Below, one piece after another: positions 50,498 to 60,501 of a DNA stretch of 64,000 bases. The notes below the pieces were generated by a model, which did not search any database, was not told the origin of the DNA, and saw only the letters and a program-made list of their open reading frames with translations. The translations under genes were made by a program, and so were the position numbers. The stretch covers positions 37,468 to 101,467 of the forward strand of contig JAUQWO010000004.1 of NCBI GenBank assembly GCA_030835135.1, read 5' to 3'. Source of the stretch: Bacteroidota bacterium. GTDB lineage: Bacteria; Bacteroidota; Ignavibacteria; UBA10030; UBA6906. The stretch's first letter is position 1; each line of letters begins with the position of its first letter.

Positions 50498-52045
50498 ATG
50501 GCCCGCACCACGATCGAGTACCTCCGCGAACTCCGGCAGCGTGCCGGGTTGGGTGGTGGTGAGCAACGCATCGAGGATCAGCACCGCAAAGGGAAACTGA
50601 CCGCGCGGGAGCGTCTCACGCTGCTGCTGGACGAAGGGAGCTTCGAGGAACTCGACATGTTCGTCGAGCACCGGTCGTCCGACTTCGGCCTGGACAAGCA
50701 GAGGTATCCGGGCGACGGCGTCGTGACGGGGACCGGCACCATCGATGGCCGGACAGTCTGTGTCTTCAGTCAGGATTTCACGGTGTTCGGCGGCTCGCTC
50801 TCCGAAGCCCATGCCGAGAAGATCATCAAGGTCATGGATCTTGCCATGAAGATCGGCTGCCCGGTGATCGGGCTGAACGATTCCGGTGGTGCGCGGATCC
50901 AGGAGGGCGTCGTCAGTCTCGGCGGCTACGCCGATATCTTTCTGAAGAACACGCTTGCGTCCGGGGTCGTCCCACAGATCTCCGCGGTCATGGGACCCTG
51001 TGCCGGTGGGGCGGTCTATTCGCCGGCGATCACGGACTTCGTGTTCATGGTGAAGAACACCAGCTATATGTTCGTCACCGGCCCCAATGTCGTCAAGACC
51101 GTCACGCATGAGACCGTCACCTCCGAAGAGCTGGGCGGTGCCATGACGCATGCGAGCCGGAGTGGCGTGGCGCACTTCGCCTGCGACTCCGAAGCCGCAT
51201 GCCTGGGGGCGATCCGCGCACTGCTGTCGTTCATACCGCAGAACAACGCCGATGACCCGCCGGTGCGGAAGAGCACCGACGACCCGGGTCGGCGTGATCC
51301 GGGGCTGGATACCATCATCCCCGACAATCCGAACAAGCCGTATGACATGGGTGACGTGATCCGGCGGGTCGTGGACAACGGCGAGTTCTTTGAAGTGCAT
51401 GAAGAGTACGCGCGCAATATCCTGGTGGGCTTTGCGCGGCTCGACGGGAAGCCCGTGGGCATCGTTGCGAACCAGCCATCCGTGCTTGCCGGCGTGCTGG
51501 ATATCGGCGCGTCCAAGAAAGGCGCGCGGTTCGTCCGGTTCTGCGATGCGTTCAACATTCCGCTCGTGGTCTTCGAGGATGTGCCGGGATTCCTGCCGGG
51601 CACCGATCAGGAGTGGCGGGGGATCATCACGAACGGCGCGAAGCTGCTCTACGCGTTCTGTGAAGCCACCGTACCGCGGGTGACCGTGATCACCCGGAAG
51701 GCCTATGGCGGTGCGTACGACGTGATGAACTCCAAGCACATCCGGGGCGACATGAACTTCGCGTGGCCGGCCGCGGAGATCGCGGTGATGGGTCCCAAGG
51801 GTGCAGCGGAGATCATCTTCAGGAAGGAGATCGAAGCGGCGCCTGACCGTGAGAAGGCGCTGGCCGAGAAGGAACGGGAGTACCGCGAGAAATTCGCCAA
51901 TCCGTATCTGGCCGCGAGCCGCGGCTACATCGACGCTGTGATCGAACCCTCCGAAACACGCCCGCGGCTCATCCGGGCGCTGCAGGTCCTTGCCACCAAG
52001 GTGGACACGAACCCGAGGAAGAAACACGGGAACATCCCGTTGTAG
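50498..52045 (+). CDS. Acyl-CoA (propionyl/methylmalonyl-CoA) carboxylase beta subunit
   Basis: A 515-residue carboxyltransferase subunit, of usual length. It begins [36 protein letters not shown], the family N-terminus, and contains GNxxGG-like [64 protein letters not shown] and [16 protein letters not shown], the biotin-carboxyl and acyl-CoA site motifs. In cells it works with a biotin carboxylase/biotin carrier alpha subunit to make (S)-methylmalonyl-CoA, or in a decarboxylase complex; the partner is not in this window. ATG 50498 follows the helicase stop by 1 nt, an unusual coupling. Specific acyl substrate is not fixed. Confidence 0.92.
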   Translation: MARTTIEYLRELRQRAGLGGGEQRIEDQHRKGKLTARERLTLLLDEGSFEELDMFVEHRSSDFGLDKQRYPGDGVVTGTGTIDGRTVCVFSQDFTVFGGSLSEAHAEKIIKVMDLAMKIGCPVIGLNDSGGARIQEGVVSLGGYADIFLKNTLASGVVPQISAVMGPCAGGAVYSPAITDFVFMVKNTSYMFVTGPNVVKTVTHETVTSEELGGAMTHASRSGVAHFACDSEAACLGAIRALLSFIPQNNADDPPVRKSTDDPGRRDPGLDTIIPDNPNKPYDMGDVIRRVVDNGEFFEVHEEYARNILVGFARLDGKPVGIVANQPSVLAGVLDIGASKKGARFVRFCDAFNIPLVVFEDVPGFLPGTDQEWRGIITNGAKLLYAFCEATVPRVTVITRKAYGGAYDVMNSKHIRGDMNFAWPAAEIAVMGPKGAAEIIFRKEIEAAPDREKALAEKEREYREKFANPYLAASRGYIDAVIEPSETRPRLIRALQVLATKVDTNPRKKHGNIPL

Positions 52046-52056
52046 CCCCGCCTCTC

Positions 52057-52085
52057 TTGCTTGTCGCCCTCTGAAAACGTATAAT
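52057..52085 (+). promoter_or_regulatory. Promoter of the mltD gene
   Basis: TTGCTT (52057-52062), 17-nt spacer, TATAAT (52080-52085). Leader to ATG 52139 about 45 nt. Confidence 0.65.
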
Positions 52086-52138
52086 AAAAGATAGTGTGCA
52101 GTGGTATGGAACGACGTCAACCGTTGAAGGGACGCGTG

Positions 52139-54358
52139 ATGAGAGTGTTTTGTGCGATAGCGGTTGCTGCCATCATCCTCGCGGGCTGCTCCTCCCAGCC
52201 CACCACCGATCAGCTTGTGCCGGTCCCCGCGGCCCAAACACTGGCAGATACGCTTCCCTCGGCTCCGGTGATGCCCGAGAGTCTGGACGTTGCCGAGGCG
52301 TTTCCCGAACAGTATGGCGTGCCGGACGATACCCTGATCACCGCGATGCTCGAATCCGCCCGGCAGCATTACGTCTCCGCGGCAACGGCAGCAGAGAACG
52401 GCGACTCCAGCCGCTCCGTCATCCAGTTCGAAGAAGCCATCTCGATCCTGGATGAACTCAGCTACATCCCCGATATCGAATCCAACCGCGACTTCAACGA
52501 CCTGAGCAGGGCGGTCGTGGAGGACTATGAGCGGTACATCACCGTCATCGACAGCCTCTCACCGGAGTCGTCGATCTTCGCCCTGCGCGAAAAACTGAAT
52601 CAGGTTGTGGATCTCCCGGACACGGCGGCCGTTGGACCTACCCGCCCCGTGATGCAGGGAACGACCGTTCCCCTGGTGATGAACGATCTCGTCGAGCGCC
52701 ACATACAATTCTTCCAGGGCCGGGGACGACCGCACATGGAGCGATGGCTCCGCAATGCGGGCCGCTACTTCCCGACGCTCACGCGGATCCTCCGTGAGGA
52801 AGGCGTACCCGAAGAGATCGCTCATCTGAGCATGGTGGAGTCCGGCCTCAATCCGGTGGCCCGTTCGTGGGCACGTGCCGTGGGCATGTGGCAATTCATG
52901 AAGGGGACCGGGCGGTTGTACGGACTGCGCACGACGTACTGGTATGATGAGCGCCGCGATTTCGAGAAGGCAACACGGGCGGCGGCGCGCCACCTGCGTG
53001 ATCTGTACGGCGACTTCGGGGATTGGTATCTGGCCCTTGCAGCATACAATTCCGGTGCCGGCCGTGTGTATTCCGGGATCCGGCGGACGGGAACGACGGA
53101 CTTCTGGGAAATGCGCCGCCGGTTGCCGCGCGAGACCCGCAACTATGTGCCGCAGTACATCGCCGTCACGCTCATTGCCATGAACCCGGCAGAGTACGGG
53201 TTCGTGGACCTCGATATCCCGCCGGCGCTGGCGTTCGATGTGGTGACCGTGGATGATTGCGTGGACCTGGATGTGCTCGCGGACTGCGCGGGGACGGATG
53301 CCCGGACGCTGCGCGAACTCAATCCCGAATTGCTGCACTGGTGCACGCCGCCCGGCATCCGCGACTATCGCTTCCGCGTTCCCGTGGGCATGGCCGCGCG
53401 GTTCAAGGAGAAGTACGCAGCCCTGCCGGCGGACACGAGGCGCGACTGGATCGCCCATACGGTCAAGAAAGGCGAGACCCTCGGTGGGATCGCGGCCAAG
53501 TACGGCATCTCGGCAGACGCGCTGCAGGAGACCAACCGGATCAAGTCCAGCAAGCGGCTGTCCGTCGGCTCGACGATCGTCGTGCCCGTCCCGCGGGGTT
53601 CTGCAAAGCATACGCTGCAGTTCACTGCGAGTGCGATGGGGGACGATGCTCCGCCGGCACGCACACGGTCGTCGAATGGCCGGACACGGTTGGAGCGGGC
53701 TCTTGCGCAAGCACAGCGGCAGACCGCGGATGTTCCTCCCGGCAAGAAGAAGCTCATGTACACCGTGAAGCGCGGCGACACCATCGGCCACATCGCCGAA
53801 TGGTTCGGCTGCCGTTCCGCGGACATCCGGAACTGGAATGACATCCCGTATGGCCGGCCGATCCGTGCCGGACAGGATCTCGACGTGTACGTGGATGATG
53901 GACAGGCCGGGCGGTACAGCAGGATCAACCAGCTTTCCTTCGACGAGAAGGAGCGGCAGTTCCGATCGGGCAGCCGGTCGGTCTCTGCGCAGCAGGGCGA
54001 GGAAACGGGGAGCTATCTGGTGAAGGAAGGCGAGACGCTGGAAGTGATCGCCCGCGAACACGGCGTGTCGATCGCGCAGATCAAACGCTGGAACAACCTG
54101 TCCTCCTCGAGGATCCGCATCGGACAGCGCCTGGTGATCCATGAGAGCGCCGAGAACGTCCGGATCGTCGAGCAGGCCCATCCGCAGCAACCGGCGAAGA
54201 GCAAGGATGGGAAGGCCGTGGTGTACGTCGTGAAGAAGGGGGACACGCTGTGGGAGATCGCGCGTGCCCATGAAGTGAGCCCGGAGGACCTGCGCGACTG
54301 GAACGCGCTGAAGCAGAACCGCATCCATGCGGGGCAGGAGCTTGTGATACGTAAGTAA
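52139..54358 (+). CDS. mltD: Membrane-bound lytic murein transglycosylase D-like lipoprotein with four LysM domains
   Basis: A 739-residue lipoprotein: signal peptide with lipobox LAGC (Cys near residue 17), a helical N-terminal part, and an SLT transglycosylase domain with catalytic Glu234 in [15 protein letters not shown] followed by [15 protein letters not shown] and [11 protein letters not shown]. It cleaves glycan strands to 1,6-anhydro-muropeptides. Four LysM domains follow, each with the start pattern TVKKGETL / TVKRGDTI / LVKEGETL / VVKKGDTL, at about residues 440-480, 540-580, 625-665 and 695-739. GAAGGGA precedes ATG 52139. E. coli MltD has two LysM domains, so four is more than usual. 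Confidence 0.9.
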   Translation: MRVFCAIAVAAIILAGCSSQPTTDQLVPVPAAQTLADTLPSAPVMPESLDVAEAFPEQYGVPDDTLITAMLESARQHYVSAATAAENGDSSRSVIQFEEAISILDELSYIPDIESNRDFNDLSRAVVEDYERYITVIDSLSPESSIFALREKLNQVVDLPDTAAVGPTRPVMQGTTVPLVMNDLVERHIQFFQGRGRPHMERWLRNAGRYFPTLTRILREEGVPEEIAHLSMVESGLNPVARSWARAVGMWQFMKGTGRLYGLRTTYWYDERRDFEKATRAAARHLRDLYGDFGDWYLALAAYNSGAGRVYSGIRRTGTTDFWEMRRRLPRETRNYVPQYIAVTLIAMNPAEYGFVDLDIPPALAFDVVTVDDCVDLDVLADCAGTDARTLRELNPELLHWCTPPGIRDYRFRVPVGMAARFKEKYAALPADTRRDWIAHTVKKGETLGGIAAKYGISADALQETNRIKSSKRLSVGSTIVVPVPRGSAKHTLQFTASAMGDDAPPARTRSSNGRTRLERALAQAQRQTADVPPGKKKLMYTVKRGDTIGHIAEWFGCRSADIRNWNDIPYGRPIRAGQDLDVYVDDGQAGRYSRINQLSFDEKERQFRSGSRSVSAQQGEETGSYLVKEGETLEVIAREHGVSIAQIKRWNNLSSSRIRIGQRLVIHESAENVRIVEQAHPQQPAKSKDGKAVVYVVKKGDTLWEIARAHEVSPEDLRDWNALKQNRIHAGQELVIRK

Positions 54359-54447
54359 AAGGGCAGAGGCCGAGGGGCGACGCATCAACACAGCAGAGCG
54401 GCACCACGTAACGGTGCACCGTGCAAGAACAACCTGACCGTGAAACG

Positions 54448-54474
54448 AAAAAAAGGCAGAGATCACTCTCTGCC
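54448..54474 (-). terminator. Intrinsic terminator of the Spy-like gene
   Basis: Stem GGCAGAGA/TCTCTGCC (54455-54462, 54467-54474), loop TCAC; on the minus strand it is followed by seven Ts (54454-54448). Lies 41 nt after the minus-strand stop and between convergent genes, so it may also end mltD transcripts. Confidence 0.85.
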
Positions 54475-54514
54475 TTCTGCGTTCGTTGCCACTTCCTTGT
54501 GCCTCACTTCGTCG

Positions 54515-55045
54515 CTACCGCCCTCTCCTCATCTTCATCCGCCCCTCCGGTCCCATCCCCATCCCCATCCCCATCCCCATGCGCTCTTCACCCATTGCCA
54601 GCATGTGCTTCTTCCAGATCTTCTGCTGCTCGGGCGTCAGGATCCCCTTCACGGCGAAGGCATGGTCGAGGCCATTGATCTTGAGTTGATGCTGGAGGTC
54701 AGAAACCTCCTTCATCTTCTTCTCGATGGCACTGCGGTCCGGGTTCTCGGCCTGGAACAGTTCCTTCAGTTCCACGCGGAGGACGGCGACCTTGCCGTGC
54801 ACCGTCACCTGCTTCTTCTCCAGTTCGGTGCGGAGCTTCTCCATCTGCGCCTTCTGCTGATCCGTCAGGTTCAATGCTTCCATCATCTTGCCGCGCATCG
54901 GCATCCGTTCGCCATCTTCCCGGCAGACGCAGGGGCCGCGTCCGCGGGGGTGGGCCGGCCGGTCGTCCGGCGGGCCGGGCTGTGCGAACAGGGGAACGGC
55001 GATCACTGCCGCTGCCAGCAGTGCGAGAAAACCATGTCTCACCAT
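54515..55045 (-). CDS. Spy/CpxP-family periplasmic chaperone with Met-rich tail
   Basis: A 176-residue exported protein. Signal peptide MVRHGFLALLAAAVIAVPLFAQ, then a Pro/Arg linker with CVCRED, then the helical Spy/CpxP/ZraP core with two LTxxQ-type motifs: LTDQQKAQMEKLRTEL and LTPEQQKIWKK. The tail is Met/Gly-rich (GMGMGMG...GRMKMRR). Spy-type proteins hold unfolded proteins, and ZraP/CnrX relatives bind metals; the CxC pair and Met-rich tail suggest Cu(I) or another soft metal here (inference). ATG 55045 has AAAGGA upstream; earlier in-frame starts lie in the divergent promoter. Ends in a strong terminator. Confidence 0.82.
   Translation of the reverse strand: MVRHGFLALLAAAVIAVPLFAQPGPPDDRPAHPRGRGPCVCREDGERMPMRGKMMEALNLTDQQKAQMEKLRTELEKKQVTVHGKVAVLRVELKELFQAENPDRSAIEKKMKEVSDLQHQLKINGLDHAFAVKGILTPEQQKIWKKHMLAMGEERMGMGMGMGMGPEGRMKMRRGR
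54551..54580 (-). repeat. Hexanucleotide tandem repeat coding (Met-Gly)5
   Basis: Five units of CCCCAT on the plus strand (the first TCCCAT), reading ATGGGG on the coding strand and giving MGMGMGMGMG near the C-terminus of the Spy-like protein. The unit is six bases, so unit gain or loss keeps the frame. Confidence 0.75.
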
Positions 55046-55132
55046 GGGGTGTCCTTTCTGTGATAGTGAAGTGGTACGTTCTGGATGTTCGACACAGGGG
55101 AGTGGGTGGTGGTTTAATCGCGCTCCGTTCCG

Positions 55133-55161
55133 TTGACTTTTCCCGCGCAAATCGCTATGTT
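55133..55161 (+). promoter_or_regulatory. Promoter of the TPR lipoprotein-pyrK-pyrD-folC operon
   Basis: TTGACT (55133-55138), 17-nt spacer, TATGTT (55156-55161). The ATG at 55175 is 14 nt after the -10 box, so the leader would be about 7 nt. Confidence 0.65.
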
Positions 55162-55174
55162 GCATCGGTGTCGA

Positions 55175-57445
55175 ATGGGAGTGCCCCTCGTGCGGATACG
55201 TGCTAACGTTGTGAAGACCTTCCTGGTCTTGAGCCTGCTGTTCCTTCTTCCCGCCTGCGGCGTATGGGATTTCTTCTCCGCGTATTTCAATACGTACTAC
55301 AACGCCAGGACCCAGTACGGACTGGCCGTGGATGAGATCTGGGCCATGCCCGAACTGCGTGAATCGGGCAAGAACATGCTTGCCCTGGTCCCGATCGGGA
55401 CCGGACCACGGTCCAAATTCACGTCGGTGATCGAGAAGTGCTCCAAACTCCTCCAGTACCACCCCGAGTCCAACCTTGTCGATGACGCTCTGCTCATGAT
55501 CGGGCGGTCGTACTACTTTTCGGGTGAGTATCAGCAGGCGGACCGGAAGTGCCGTGAACTTCTCGATCGCTATCCCGACAGTCCGCTTCTCGACGAGACG
55601 AAGATCCTTCTATCGTATTCCCTCTACAAGAGTCGTGACACCGTGGCGTCCGAAGAGCTGGCGATGAAGCTGCTGGAGGATGCCACGGCCAGGGATGAAG
55701 ACCAGCTGGTGGCCGAAGCCGCCCTCGTCCTGGGGCAGCTTGCCCTGGACCGGAAGGCGAACCTCCGCGCACGCCAGATGCTGGAACTGGTGGGAGCCAA
55801 TGCCTCCGATACCGATATGCGGGCGAATGCATTTCTCCGGGTCGCCGAACTCTATGCGGAAGAGAAGGACTATGGGGCAGCGGAGAATGCGTATGCGCGC
55901 GCGCGCGGGCTCAGCCGTGGCTACGGCGGCGAATTCCGCGGGCTGTTCGGTGCGGCAAAGATGGTCGCGAAACAAGGCACCTATGATGCCGCGCTCGACC
56001 GCCTCGAGGATCTCCGGGGCAGCCTCAACTACCGCGAGTCGTGGGGTGACATCGATGTCGAGATCGCGAATGTGTACAGGGACATGGGCGACATCGCAAA
56101 AGCGGTGGAGCACTACCGGTACGTGGACACGGCCTACGTGCGCTCTGAAGCGGCACTGAACGCCAACTATGAACTCGGTCTCCTGTACGAGATGCGGTTC
56201 CAGATGTACGATTCCGCGAAGACGTCCTATGACCGCGCGCGGAGTGGACCGACGTTCGCGAAGAACATGCCCGCGATCGTGCGGAAGAGCGACTACCTCG
56301 GGCGCTTCCTGCAATACCGCAGGGATGTGAACAGGCTCGACAGCACATTGCTGGCGGTGCTGCATCCGCCGGATACGCTCCAGGTGAAGGATTCGGTCGT
56401 GGTCCACGCAGATTCCCTCGGGCGCGATTCCACGGCGATGACCCGTGCCGATTCACTCACGCCCAAGCCCCCTCCGGTACCGGCCGTGCATCCGGATACG
56501 GTGCGGACACGCCTTGCGGCGGCGATCGATGACCTTGCGGGCGTGTTCTACGCCAATATGGAGCTGCCCGATTCGGCGCGGGTATGGTACCGGCGCCTCG
56601 TGCGCGAATTCCCCGGGAGTAAGGCGGCGCCGCGTGCATTCTATGTGCTCGCGCGGATCGAGAGCAGCGACTCCACCGTGGACCGCGCGGTGCCCGATTC
56701 CCTGTACCGCCGCATCGTGGAGAAGTATCCGCTGTCGCCGTTCGCTGACGAAGCCCGCCGTCTGCTCGGGATGCCACCGCTCGTGCGGGCCGCGGACGTG
56801 GCCGAAGAATCGTATGCCCGCGGGGTGCAGCTGATGCAGGCGGGCAAAGCGAAGGCAGCGATCGATACGTTCAGCGTGCTGGTGAAGCATTTCCCTGGGT
56901 CTCCCGCCGCCGTGCGCGCCATGTATGCCGCCGGATGGCTGTATGAGAATGAAGCGAAGTCGCAGGACAGCGCAGCCGCGTTCTATGAGCGGCTGGTCGC
57001 AAAAGCACCGTCATCGACCTACGCGCTGAAGGTCGGGCCCCGCGTCCAGGAGGTCCAGGCGGCACGGCGTGTCGCGCAGGAAAAGGCACGCGCCGATTCC
57101 GTTGCGAAGGCCGCCGCCGCTGCAGCGGCACTGGACTCGATCAAAGCGAAACAGGCGCCGAAGGTTTCGGCTGCGCAGGATTCTTTGAAAGGGAAACCGG
57201 GCGCAGCTGCGGCCGTGACCGATTCAGCGCGCGCGAAGGTCGCAGGTGGTGTTCCCGCTGTCACCGATTCCGCTGCCCTGAAACGCGCAGGCACCGCACC
57301 TGCCGCCATCGATTCGGCCAAGGTGCGACCGCCTGGGGAGGATCCAGAGGCGGAAGGCGCCCGACGCCGCCCCCGGCCCGGCGCACAGCCGGGCACCAAG
57401 CAAGCGAATCCCCGCGAGACTCCCGAAGAGCAACGGGTCGACTGA
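55175..57445 (+). CDS. Tetratricopeptide-repeat lipoprotein, possibly SprE/PorW-like
   Basis: A lipoprotein of about 756 residues: hydrophobic signal ending in lipobox LPAC, then VWDFFSAYFNTYYNARTQYG, a YFNTYYNA motif that resembles the N-terminus of the T9SS-associated SprE/PorW lipoproteins as I recall them. TPR-type helices follow (for example YHPESNLVDDALLMIGRSYYFSGEYQQADRKC and FPGSPAAVRAMYAAGWLYE), with an Ala/Lys/Asp-rich low-complexity C-terminus from about residue 630. The start is uncertain: ATG 55175 lies very near the promoter, GTG 55181 is an alternative; the frame back to 55133 covers the promoter. First gene of an operon with pyrK, whose start overlaps its stop by 1 nt. Confidence 0.7.
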   Translation: MGVPLVRIRANVVKTFLVLSLLFLLPACGVWDFFSAYFNTYYNARTQYGLAVDEIWAMPELRESGKNMLALVPIGTGPRSKFTSVIEKCSKLLQYHPESNLVDDALLMIGRSYYFSGEYQQADRKCRELLDRYPDSPLLDETKILLSYSLYKSRDTVASEELAMKLLEDATARDEDQLVAEAALVLGQLALDRKANLRARQMLELVGANASDTDMRANAFLRVAELYAEEKDYGAAENAYARARGLSRGYGGEFRGLFGAAKMVAKQGTYDAALDRLEDLRGSLNYRESWGDIDVEIANVYRDMGDIAKAVEHYRYVDTAYVRSEAALNANYELGLLYEMRFQMYDSAKTSYDRARSGPTFAKNMPAIVRKSDYLGRFLQYRRDVNRLDSTLLAVLHPPDTLQVKDSVVVHADSLGRDSTAMTRADSLTPKPPPVPAVHPDTVRTRLAAAIDDLAGVFYANMELPDSARVWYRRLVREFPGSKAAPRAFYVLARIESSDSTVDRAVPDSLYRRIVEKYPLSPFADEARRLLGMPPLVRAADVAEESYARGVQLMQAGKAKAAIDTFSVLVKHFPGSPAAVRAMYAAGWLYENEAKSQDSAAAFYERLVAKAPSSTYALKVGPRVQEVQAARRVAQEKARADSVAKAAAAAAALDSIKAKQAPKVSAAQDSLKGKPGAAAAVTDSARAKVAGGVPAVTDSAALKRAGTAPAAIDSAKVRPPGEDPEAEGARRRPRPGAQPGTKQANPRETPEEQRVD

Positions 57446-58212
57446 TGCCCCTTTATTCCTGTCCCGTCCGTTCACTCCAGACCGTCGCCCGCAATATTTT
57501 CGTTCTCTCGCTCCATGCTCCCGGCCTCGCCCCCGCGGTCAGGCCGGGGCAGTTCGTCAATATCCGCGTCAACGATGCCCTGGAACCTCTGCTCCGCCGC
57601 CCGTTCAGCGTCCACCGTACCACGCACGACGCCATCGAGATCCTCTTCAATATCGTCGGGAAGGGGACAGCCCTGCTCGCGGAGAAACGCGAAGGAGACG
57701 TGCTGGACCTCCTCGGTCCACTGGGAGTGCCGTTCACGCTCGACGATGACCGGTTCGATACAGCGCTGCTCGTGGCCGGCGGACTCGGTGTGGCCCCGAT
57801 GCCGTTGACGACGGTGGAGCTGCTCCATCGTGGCAAGGCCGTGCGGACCCTTGTCGGTGCCCGTGATGCCGCATCACTGGTCACGCGTCATTTGCATGAT
57901 GTGGTCTGCGCTACGGACGATGGTTCCTCCGGCTTCCACGGGAATGTTGTGGCGTTGCTCGAGAGGGAGGCCGGACAGCTCGCCGGGAAGCGCGTCAAGA
58001 TCTTCGCGTGCGGTCCGCACGCCATGCTCAAGGCCACGGCGCTCGCCGCGGAGCGACTGGGGATCCCGTGCGAGGTGTCCATGGAGGGCCCGATGGGCTG
58101 CGGGATCGGCATATGTCAGGGGTGCCCGGTGGAACTCCGCGACGCCTCGCACCGCTACGCCCTGATGTGCAAGGACGGGCCAACCTTCGATGCACAAGCG
58201 ATCCGGTGGTGA
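57445..58212 (+). CDS. pyrK: Dihydroorotate dehydrogenase B, electron transfer subunit
   Basis: A 255-residue iron-sulfur flavoprotein. FAD domain: VRPGQFVNIRV and PLLRRPFSVHRT, the R-x-Y/F-S-type FAD signature; NAD domain: LLVAGGLGVAPMPLTTVELL and KIFACGPHAMLKAT; then the [2Fe-2S] cluster motif GCGIGICQGCPVE...YALMCKDGP, four Cys in C-x4-C-x2-C-x12-C spacing. PyrK passes electrons from dihydroorotate via FAD and Fe-S to NAD+ in pyrimidine synthesis, in complex with PyrD, whose gene overlaps its 3' end. Confidence 0.93.
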   Translation: MPLYSCPVRSLQTVARNIFVLSLHAPGLAPAVRPGQFVNIRVNDALEPLLRRPFSVHRTTHDAIEILFNIVGKGTALLAEKREGDVLDLLGPLGVPFTLDDDRFDTALLVAGGLGVAPMPLTTVELLHRGKAVRTLVGARDAASLVTRHLHDVVCATDDGSSGFHGNVVALLEREAGQLAGKRVKIFACGPHAMLKATALAAERLGIPCEVSMEGPMGCGIGICQGCPVELRDASHRYALMCKDGPTFDAQAIRW

Positions 58213-59158
58213 CGTGGTCCAGAGCGCATTTTCCATAGGCTCAGCGGAATTCAAGAACCGGGTGCTCGTCGCATCCGGGACGTTCGGGTATGGCGATGAA
58301 TGCACCGATGCGGTGGACATCGCGCAGCTTGGCGGCGTCGTGACGAAGTCGCTGTCGATGAAGCCACGCGATGGGAACCCGCCACCCCGGATCGTAGAGA
58401 CCACCGGCGGTATGCTCAACTCCATCGGTCTCGCGAACATCGGGGTGCACCGGTTCATCGCCGAGAAGATGCCATTCCTCAGGACGGTGGATGTTACGCT
58501 CATCGTGAACATCGCCGCCAGCACCGTTGATGAGTATTGCGCCGTGCTGGACCTCCTCGAAGGGGAGGAAGGGATCGACGGCTACGAGATCAACATCTCC
58601 TGTCCGAATGTGAAAGAGGGCGGGCTCAATTTCGGCACGAACTGCCAGATGACATCGGAGATCACGCGGCGGCTTCGCGCGCGGACGAAGCGGCCGCTCT
58701 TCATCAAACTCACGCCCAACGTCACGCACATCGCGGACTTTGCGCGGGCCGCCGCCGATGAAGGCGCGGATGCGGTGTCGGTCATGAACACGCTCATCGG
58801 TATGGCGATCAATGCACGCACCCGCCGGCCGATCCTCTCCACCGTGACCGGCGGATTGTCGGGTCCGGCGGTGAAACCCGTGGCGCTCGCCAAAGTCTAT
58901 GAGGCATCCCGCGCCGTGAAGATCCCGGTGATCGGGATCGGCGGCATCACGAACGGCGTCGATGCGATCGAATTCCTCCTCGCCGGAGCGACAGCGGTGC
59001 AGGTCGGCACGGCGAATTTCCTCGACCCGGCCGCCGGCGTTCGCGTCGCCCGGGAGATGGCCTCGTTCTGTGAAGAACAGAAGGTCTCGGACATGAGCAC
59101 TCTGGTGGCGGCGCTGGACGCCCGGACGGGCGTTTCGGTGCTCGATAGCTGGCTGTGA
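58190..59158 (+). CDS. pyrD: Dihydroorotate dehydrogenase B, catalytic subunit
   Basis: A 322-residue class 1B dihydroorotate dehydrogenase. Motifs: FKNRVLVASGTFGYG, VTKSLSMKPRDGNPPPRIVET, GYEINISCPNVKEGG with the catalytic-base Cys138 (class 1 enzymes use Cys), KPLFIKL-type RPLFIKLTPNVT, and C-terminal IGIGGITNGVDAIEFLLAGATAVQVG for FMN phosphate. It oxidises dihydroorotate to orotate, paired with PyrK. ATG 58190 overlaps pyrK by 23 nt; GTG 58214, two bases after the pyrK stop, is an alternative and would shorten it by 8 residues. Confidence 0.94.
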   Translation: MHKRSGGDVVQSAFSIGSAEFKNRVLVASGTFGYGDECTDAVDIAQLGGVVTKSLSMKPRDGNPPPRIVETTGGMLNSIGLANIGVHRFIAEKMPFLRTVDVTLIVNIAASTVDEYCAVLDLLEGEEGIDGYEINISCPNVKEGGLNFGTNCQMTSEITRRLRARTKRPLFIKLTPNVTHIADFARAAADEGADAVSVMNTLIGMAINARTRRPILSTVTGGLSGPAVKPVALAKVYEASRAVKIPVIGIGGITNGVDAIEFLLAGATAVQVGTANFLDPAAGVRVAREMASFCEEQKVSDMSTLVAALDARTGVSVLDSWL

Positions 59159-59190
59159 GCGCCCCGCTCCGCCACGAACGCCCGGGCCGC

Positions 59191-60501
59191 ATGACGTACG
59201 CTGCAACCCTCCGGTATCTCTATGCGCTGCAATACCGCGGCATCAAAGTCGGACTCCGGAACATTCGTCACCTCGTGACCGTTGCAGGCCATCCCGAGCG
59301 GTCGTTTCCTGCATTCCATGTTGCCGGTACCAATGGTAAAGGCTCCACGGCCTCCTTCCTCGCATCGATCCTGACCGCCGCCGGCTATCGCACAGGGTTG
59401 TACACATCGCCGCATCTCATCGATTTCGTTGAACGGATACGCATCGATGGCACACCCATGCCCGAGACGCTGCTGGTGGACTATGTGCGGAGGTTGCAGC
59501 CGGCCATCGAGGCGACCGGAGCGACGTTCTTCGAGGCGACGACCTGCATCGCGTTCCGGTACTTCGCGGACCAGGGGGTTGATGTTGCGGTGATCGAGAC
59601 CGGCCTCGGAGGACGGCTCGATGCGACGAATGTGGTGATCCCGGCCGTCAGCATCATTACGAACATCGGACTCGATCATCAGGAATTTCTCGGTACCACG
59701 GTGAGGCAGATCGCCCGTGAGAAGGCCGGCATCATCAAGCCGGGTGCGCCGGTGGTCACCGCCGCGGAGGGGGAAGCGTTGCAGGTGATCCGCGCCACGG
59801 GCAGGAAGCAGCGCATGGCCGTCCTCCTCCCCGGGGAGGTGTGTCCGCTGAAGGTGGTCGGCGATCGGTCAGGACGCGCTGTGGTGGGTGTACCCCGCGG
59901 CCGCTGGCGCCAGCGTGGGGTGGTCCTGGGACTGAGCGGCGCGCATCAGGTGTCGAATGCCTCTCTGGCGCTCTCCGCGCTCACGCTGGCCGCCAGAGCC
60001 GGCGTCTTTCCACGGGTAACCGCAGAAGCGGTCAGGGAGGGGTTGGAGAAGGTCACCGATCTGGCGGGTCTCCGGTGCAGGATGGAGCGTATCAGGCATC
60101 CCCGGGCGGACATTACGATCGATGTGGCCCACAATCCCGATGGGGTGAAGGTGGCCGTCGGGCCGTTCGCGAACCGGCGGCGACCGTATTACGATGTGGT
60201 CCTTTTTGGGGCGATGAAAGACAAGGACGTAACCGGGATGCTTGCCGTGCTGCGGCGTGTGGGGAAGGTGGTGGTGGCAGTGCGGCCGAAAACGACCCGT
60301 GCGGCGTCGGTAGGGGATATCGTGCGTGCGGGGAGGGCCCTTGGGCTTGCGGTCGGGGCAGGGGGGAGCGTGGGGGAAGGGCTGCGCCGGTCGTTGCTCC
60401 GTCTGGGAGGGGACAGTGGACGCCAAAAAGCCCGAATTCTCGTCGTTGGGTCGCATTATGTTGCCGGTGAAGCCCTGCATGCGCTTGAGAAAAGCTCTTG
60501 A
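59191..60501 (+). CDS. folC: Folylpolyglutamate synthase/dihydrofolate synthase
   Basis: A 436-residue Mur ligase-family enzyme that adds glutamate to (dihydro)folate. Start MTYAATLRYLYALQYRGIKVGLRNI is the standard FolC opening, followed by AGTNGKGSTASFLASIL (P-loop), YTSPHLIDFVERIRIDG, ETGLGGRLDATNVV and NIGLDHQEFLGTTVRQIAREKAGIIK, then the C-terminal domain with IDVAHNPDGVK. GTG 59155 overlaps the pyrD stop (GTGA) and would add 12 residues; ATG 59191 fits the family better. Last gene before the rho promoter; no hairpin is seen after it. Confidence 0.92.
   Translation: MTYAATLRYLYALQYRGIKVGLRNIRHLVTVAGHPERSFPAFHVAGTNGKGSTASFLASILTAAGYRTGLYTSPHLIDFVERIRIDGTPMPETLLVDYVRRLQPAIEATGATFFEATTCIAFRYFADQGVDVAVIETGLGGRLDATNVVIPAVSIITNIGLDHQEFLGTTVRQIAREKAGIIKPGAPVVTAAEGEALQVIRATGRKQRMAVLLPGEVCPLKVVGDRSGRAVVGVPRGRWRQRGVVLGLSGAHQVSNASLALSALTLAARAGVFPRVTAEAVREGLEKVTDLAGLRCRMERIRHPRADITIDVAHNPDGVKVAVGPFANRRRPYYDVVLFGAMKDKDVTGMLAVLRRVGKVVVAVRPKTTRAASVGDIVRAGRALGLAVGAGGSVGEGLRRSLLRLGGDSGRQKARILVVGSHYVAGEALHALEKSS

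Noticed and set aside
54551..54580. Possible CRISPR or minisatellite at the CCCCAT repeat
   Set aside because: Only five 6-nt units, in frame within the Spy-like gene; no spacers.
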